Assembly: GCF_017562075.2 (NCBI RefSeq)
Contig: NC_054082.1
Location: forward strand, 54,183,681-54,247,680
From: Anopheles merus
Taxonomy: Eukaryota > Arthropoda > Insecta > Diptera > Culicidae
DNA: 64,000 nucleotides
Reading direction: 5' to 3'
Shown here piece after piece: positions 60,369 through 64,000 of this stretch. The translations under genes were made by a program, and so were the position numbers. The notes beneath the pieces were generated by a model. The model ran no database searches, had not been told where the DNA came from, and saw nothing but the letters and a program-made list of their open reading frames with translations. Every line of letters starts with the position of its first letter. The first letter of the stretch is position 1.

Positions 60369-62410
60369 GCGCCCGGGCAGGGTTATTTGGCCAGGTAGCC
60401 CCAATCGATTGGCTTGCGGACGATGTACAATCTTCGCGCCAGTCGATATGCAACTTCGGGCACCTTGGCTTTGACAAACCTGCCGGCGTTCCTCTCATCC
60501 AGGTAATTGCGAAAACGCACAGAAACACACTAACGAGGGTCCCCCCTCCTATCCTTCTTTTCTCTCTCCGTTCCGTTTACAGCCACTCAACGAAAGTCAA
60601 ACTAAAACTCTGCGCGTTTGTGTCTTCAAACTGCCGCCACTAAAGCATGTCCTCTACCTGTTTAATCCACCTACATTTGCACTCAATGCGCATTTGTGTG
60701 AACACCGTTGTGCATTTGCGAGGCTAGAAACCAAAGCTCCCAAAGCATATACACTCACCAAGAAACCTCCTATTTGTATCCCGTTGTTGTTAATATGATT
60801 GCATTTTTGCGCATCGTATGCAGTTGTGTATCTGTAAAAGCTGTCCAACTGTCGCTGTTCGCTTGCCAAGCGAATGGAACGGCGGGCAGTGTATTGCTAA
60901 CCAGACCCTGCGTGCTGATAGTAAATCGAGTAACTTATTCTATTTTGTAAGATCATACCAATGTACATATAATTGTTGTAAGTCACAGCGCATTGTAAGT
61001 GTAATTACCACTCTCGGATTGTTTACTGTTTGGAGAAGTTTTCTGGAAGTTCAACCAAATGAACGCGAACCTCCGAAAGATAGATAAAATGAAGAAATCG
61101 TACAAAAACGAACAAACACACCAAGAGAGCATTATAAAAAATTTAAGCACTGTCTCCATTGCTCTTTGCTCATTGGTGGTGGAGATTTGATGTTTCTTTG
61201 ATGTTCTGTTAAATCCAACGCGATCGATTTTTAAACGCCAATAGGACAGAGAAGGGATCATCTGTATTCTCGCATATTGATGTGTAGGTAATTCTATTGC
61301 AAATATCCAAAAAGTTCATTATTTGCGGGTTTAAATTTTTGAAATATTTAACAACACAAACAAACAAACCTTAAAAAATAATTCTAAAAAACGAACCAAG
61401 AATGTTTATTTGTTTGATGTGGGTTATAAGTAGTATTGCACATAATTGATGCAATATTACAATAATTGAGTTCAATTCGAAATCATGCTTTAATGTGTAT
61501 GTTTGTATGTGATCTTGTTTATGTGTTTATGTGTGTTTAACCATTCATTTTTCATTATTTCTTTGCATTTTAATTATCAATCTTCACATGTAGGTTCATT
61601 TGTATTTTGTTACTTTTTATATCCTTCATTGTATTCACCATGTGGTTTATTGACCATTATGTATATTTGATTGTTTTGGCTTTTACATTGCTTTGTTTGT
61701 TCTTGCCCGTGTTGTATACAATTAGTAATAACTTTTTCCTTATTTTTTTCTCATCTCTCATCGCTCCTAAATGGTTTGTTTTAGCTAAGTGCTGTACCAC
61801 GAACACGGCTGTTATTTGTGACAATGGATAACTTATGGTTGCTTGCATAACACCCAGGATGACCTTCGCTCCTTTCCAACGCGATAAAAGACCTTACTCA
61901 TCGGCAGTTCCCACGGGCTCCCTGTTGGTTGGTGAATTGATGTTAAGATACAGATTATTTCAAATTCGAATTACCTTTGATCTTCACAATTCACAATTTA
62001 TTTATTCGTACAACAACTTTCATTGTTTCTATTTGATCGATTGGCTTTGCAAGCTTCGTCACTATTCGGATAGCGACACTATCCGATACAAACAATGAGC
62101 ATAAATTATTAAGTTAGTTTCAAGTTAATCAAACAAACAACAAAAAAAGTGGAATTGCAAAAACCATGAACCTGAAAAATGTGCTTGATTCCACATTTCA
62201 CGCTTTCTGTTTCGTTACGTTTGAAGAAAGTTTTTAAGATGAATGGCTAAGTATAGCTCGATGCAAAATGTCAAAATATAAAAAATATGCGGAAAACAAA
62301 AAAAAGAGAGCTAAATATGCTCATACCACTCGTAATGGTTTGGAAAACGTTGAGAAATTTAAAAGATCTACCTATGTTTACCTTGTTATTTCTTTCGTTT
62401 CTTCTCAACG
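60369..62410. other. Gpo1 3' UTR and AT-rich intergenic sequence
   Basis: The first few hundred bases are probably 3' UTR. No gene, RNA or repeat is recognised in the rest. Confidence 0.5.
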
Positions 62411-62535
62411 GGACGGTCTCGTGAAACAGTCGTCAACTCGCACCGCGTAACAACATTGTCCATCGCAGGTTCTATCCCCGTATCGATCGTGCCCCACAAC
62501 AATGACTTTGACCACCATATATCCGACTGCATAGT
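62411..62535 (+). mobile_element. tRNA-derived SINE head, second copy
   Basis: GGTCTCGTGAAACAGTCGTC and a B box GGTTCTATCCC (62468-62478) align with the SINE at 33912-34125 over about 80 bases. The 3' part abuts the antisense LINE remnant and is hard to delimit. Confidence 0.55.
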
Positions 62536-62985
62536 CTATGCCTCAATAATGCTCGGTCCCTGGCTGCAGCCAGCCCTGGCCCATCCATGTACACACCCGA
62601 TTTCCGACAGGCCTCGCTTCGCCTGGTCCAGCCATCGCGTTCGCTGTGCTCCCCTGCGCCTTATGCCGAACTGGGGATCGCTGTCGAACACCTTCTTGGT
62701 GGGGCATGAGTCCGGCATCCTCATGACATGCCCCGGCCATCGTATCCTGCCAGCTTTCGCCACCGTCAGGATGCTCGGTTCGCCGTACAGCTCAGCAAGC
62801 TCGTGGTTCATCCTTCTCCTCCACGCTTCATGTTCGAACACACCGCCAAAGATAATCCGGAGGATGCGTCACTCAAACACGCCCAGAGCGTTTGCATCCT
62901 CCGCTCGGATGCGGTATGCACGATTCCCCTGGACAATGCGTCTCCGGCCTATTTTACTCCCATGAGCATAATTTTCTCCCTTCGT
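62536..62985 (-). mobile_element. RTE-type LINE C-terminal remnant
   Basis: Minus-strand frame (62841-62536) reads WRRRMNHELAELYGEPS, then AGRIRWPGHVMRMPDSCPTK and RRRGAQRTRWLDQ. This resembles the end of RTE-like reverse transcriptases, such as the element at 41139-39946, but clearly diverged. Upstream it continues as RILRIIFGGVFEHEAW after an in-frame TGA. It is a dead fragment. Confidence 0.75.
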
Positions 62986-64000
62986 GTTTTCCTTCCCATA
63001 TGCCAGTGATGTCAAACTCGTTTTGGGACGCGGGCCGGAATGCAGTTAAAAATATTCTTTCGGTTCCGCAGTTCAGCAGGAAAGGGGAGGTTTCACTGAT
63101 TCAAATTCCAGTTTTAAATCTGTATTGAAATCTATTTTGTCTTATAAAAAACCAAAAAAAAAAACAGACAGGAAAGATTAAGTGGTTGTAGAGGTTTCTT
63201 ATACTTTTTTAAAGATTCTATTTAAGTATTGATTTAATGGGCATATGAATGATTTTTCCACTGTTTTGGAGGAACTTTTAAATAATAATAATTTTTAATG
63301 TATGGTCAACTGTTGGTTTTTCCTTAGCCGTGGCTTTCTATCGGCGTAAATCATTAAAGACATATCCTTGGACCTAGAATCATATCTACATACTTTGATA
63401 GGCTCCAACGAATCGATTTATAACAAAAAAAATCCCATAAATAGTTGATTATGCAGAAATAAGGAATAGGGAAATAAAACCGTACTAATCGAACCAGTTC
63501 ATGATATTTACTCTGCGGCTGTGGCTTTAAGCGAGTACAACAAATTGAGCCAATATCTAAAAACACTCATGGAAAACCAAGCGTAGCCATTTTAATAATT
63601 TTCGGAACTAGTGCTCTAAACTTAGGCCATTTAATAGACACACGAATTATAAATGCAGCCTTTTGTCAGCGCCAATGACTAATAACGACAACTCATAATT
63701 ATAACACTACATCGGTAAACATTGGATAGGTATGAGGTCATTATGTTAAGGAAAAGTAACTTTCCATCGTTACGTCGATCTCCTAAAATAACCTATTTTT
63801 TAAAGCGTTTTTCAAGATTACTAAAGATATTGACCTGAACTGTCCAAAGATCCTCTAAGTCACATGAGTCTGTCTTTGGGAGCCTAATTATAATAAAAAA
63901 ATACACGCTACATGCCGTCTTTGCGGCTGATTTGTCAAAAAGCCACTATGAGTAAATTACTCAAACTAATAAGACTCAAACCTTCATCATAAACGAAACA
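62986..64000. other. AT-rich intergenic end of the window
   Basis: No gene, repeat or RNA recognised. Open frames are short. Confidence 0.5.

Overview
The window is nuclear DNA of an insect, most probably an Anopheles mosquito. The genes have short GT-AG introns with GC-rich third codon positions. They include families typical of Diptera: a ZAD zinc-finger protein, midline fasciclin, an odorant-binding protein and a divergent ionotropic receptor. Transposons are small and mixed, and (CA)n and (TA)n microsatellites sit in non-coding DNA. The species call rests on general resemblance, not on a database match. I rebuilt ten protein genes and one tRNA gene by matching reading phase across every GT-AG junction; two N-termini (OBP exon 1, LDAH start) and one mfas exon remain open.

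Layout. 1.6-3.8 kb (-): ZAD C2H2 zinc-finger protein, divergent from dephospho-CoA kinase (4.35-5.47 kb, +). 6.7-17.65 kb (+): midline fasciclin (mfas), with a visible TATA/Inr promoter and large 5' introns. 18.2-20.4 kb (-): a polypeptide GalNAc-transferase of the GALNT11/Pgant35A type, convergent with mfas and divergent from the exonuclease Xrn1/pacman (21.3-27.1 kb, +). 27.8-29.5 kb (+): the lysosomal membrane protein GLMP/NCU-G1. 29.9-43.2 kb: a transposon block with a decayed I-type LINE (cut by a 253-bp insertion), a tRNA-derived SINE, a decayed Ty3/gypsy element on the minus strand, a 132-bp (TA)n tract, a possible Tc1-like end, a young RTE-type LINE with a 13-bp target duplication, an old Jockey/CR1-like LINE carrying a pogo-like MITE, and a hAT-type MITE. 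43.4-46.8 kb: a chemosensory pair, OBP (-) and ionotropic receptor (+), back to back. 48.2-51.0 kb (-): the histone acetyltransferase Gcn5, divergent from the lipid-droplet hydrolase LDAH (51.4-52.5 kb, +). 52.8 kb: tRNA-Glu(UUC). 57.9-60.4 kb (+): mitochondrial FAD-linked glycerol-3-phosphate dehydrogenase, probably driven from an upstream non-coding exon in the gene-poor 53-57.8 kb stretch. 62.4-63.0 kb: a SINE-like head and a LINE tail remnant.

The genes are mostly unrelated housekeeping and secretory functions in divergent or convergent pairs. The one local theme is chemosensation. The most unusual signal is a 165-codon open frame, strongly acidic at its start, that follows the Gcn5 UGA stop in the same frame. 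It may mean stop-codon readthrough or an alternative C-terminus. The second is a 66-nt stop-free intron near the N-terminus of the glycerol-3-phosphate dehydrogenase.
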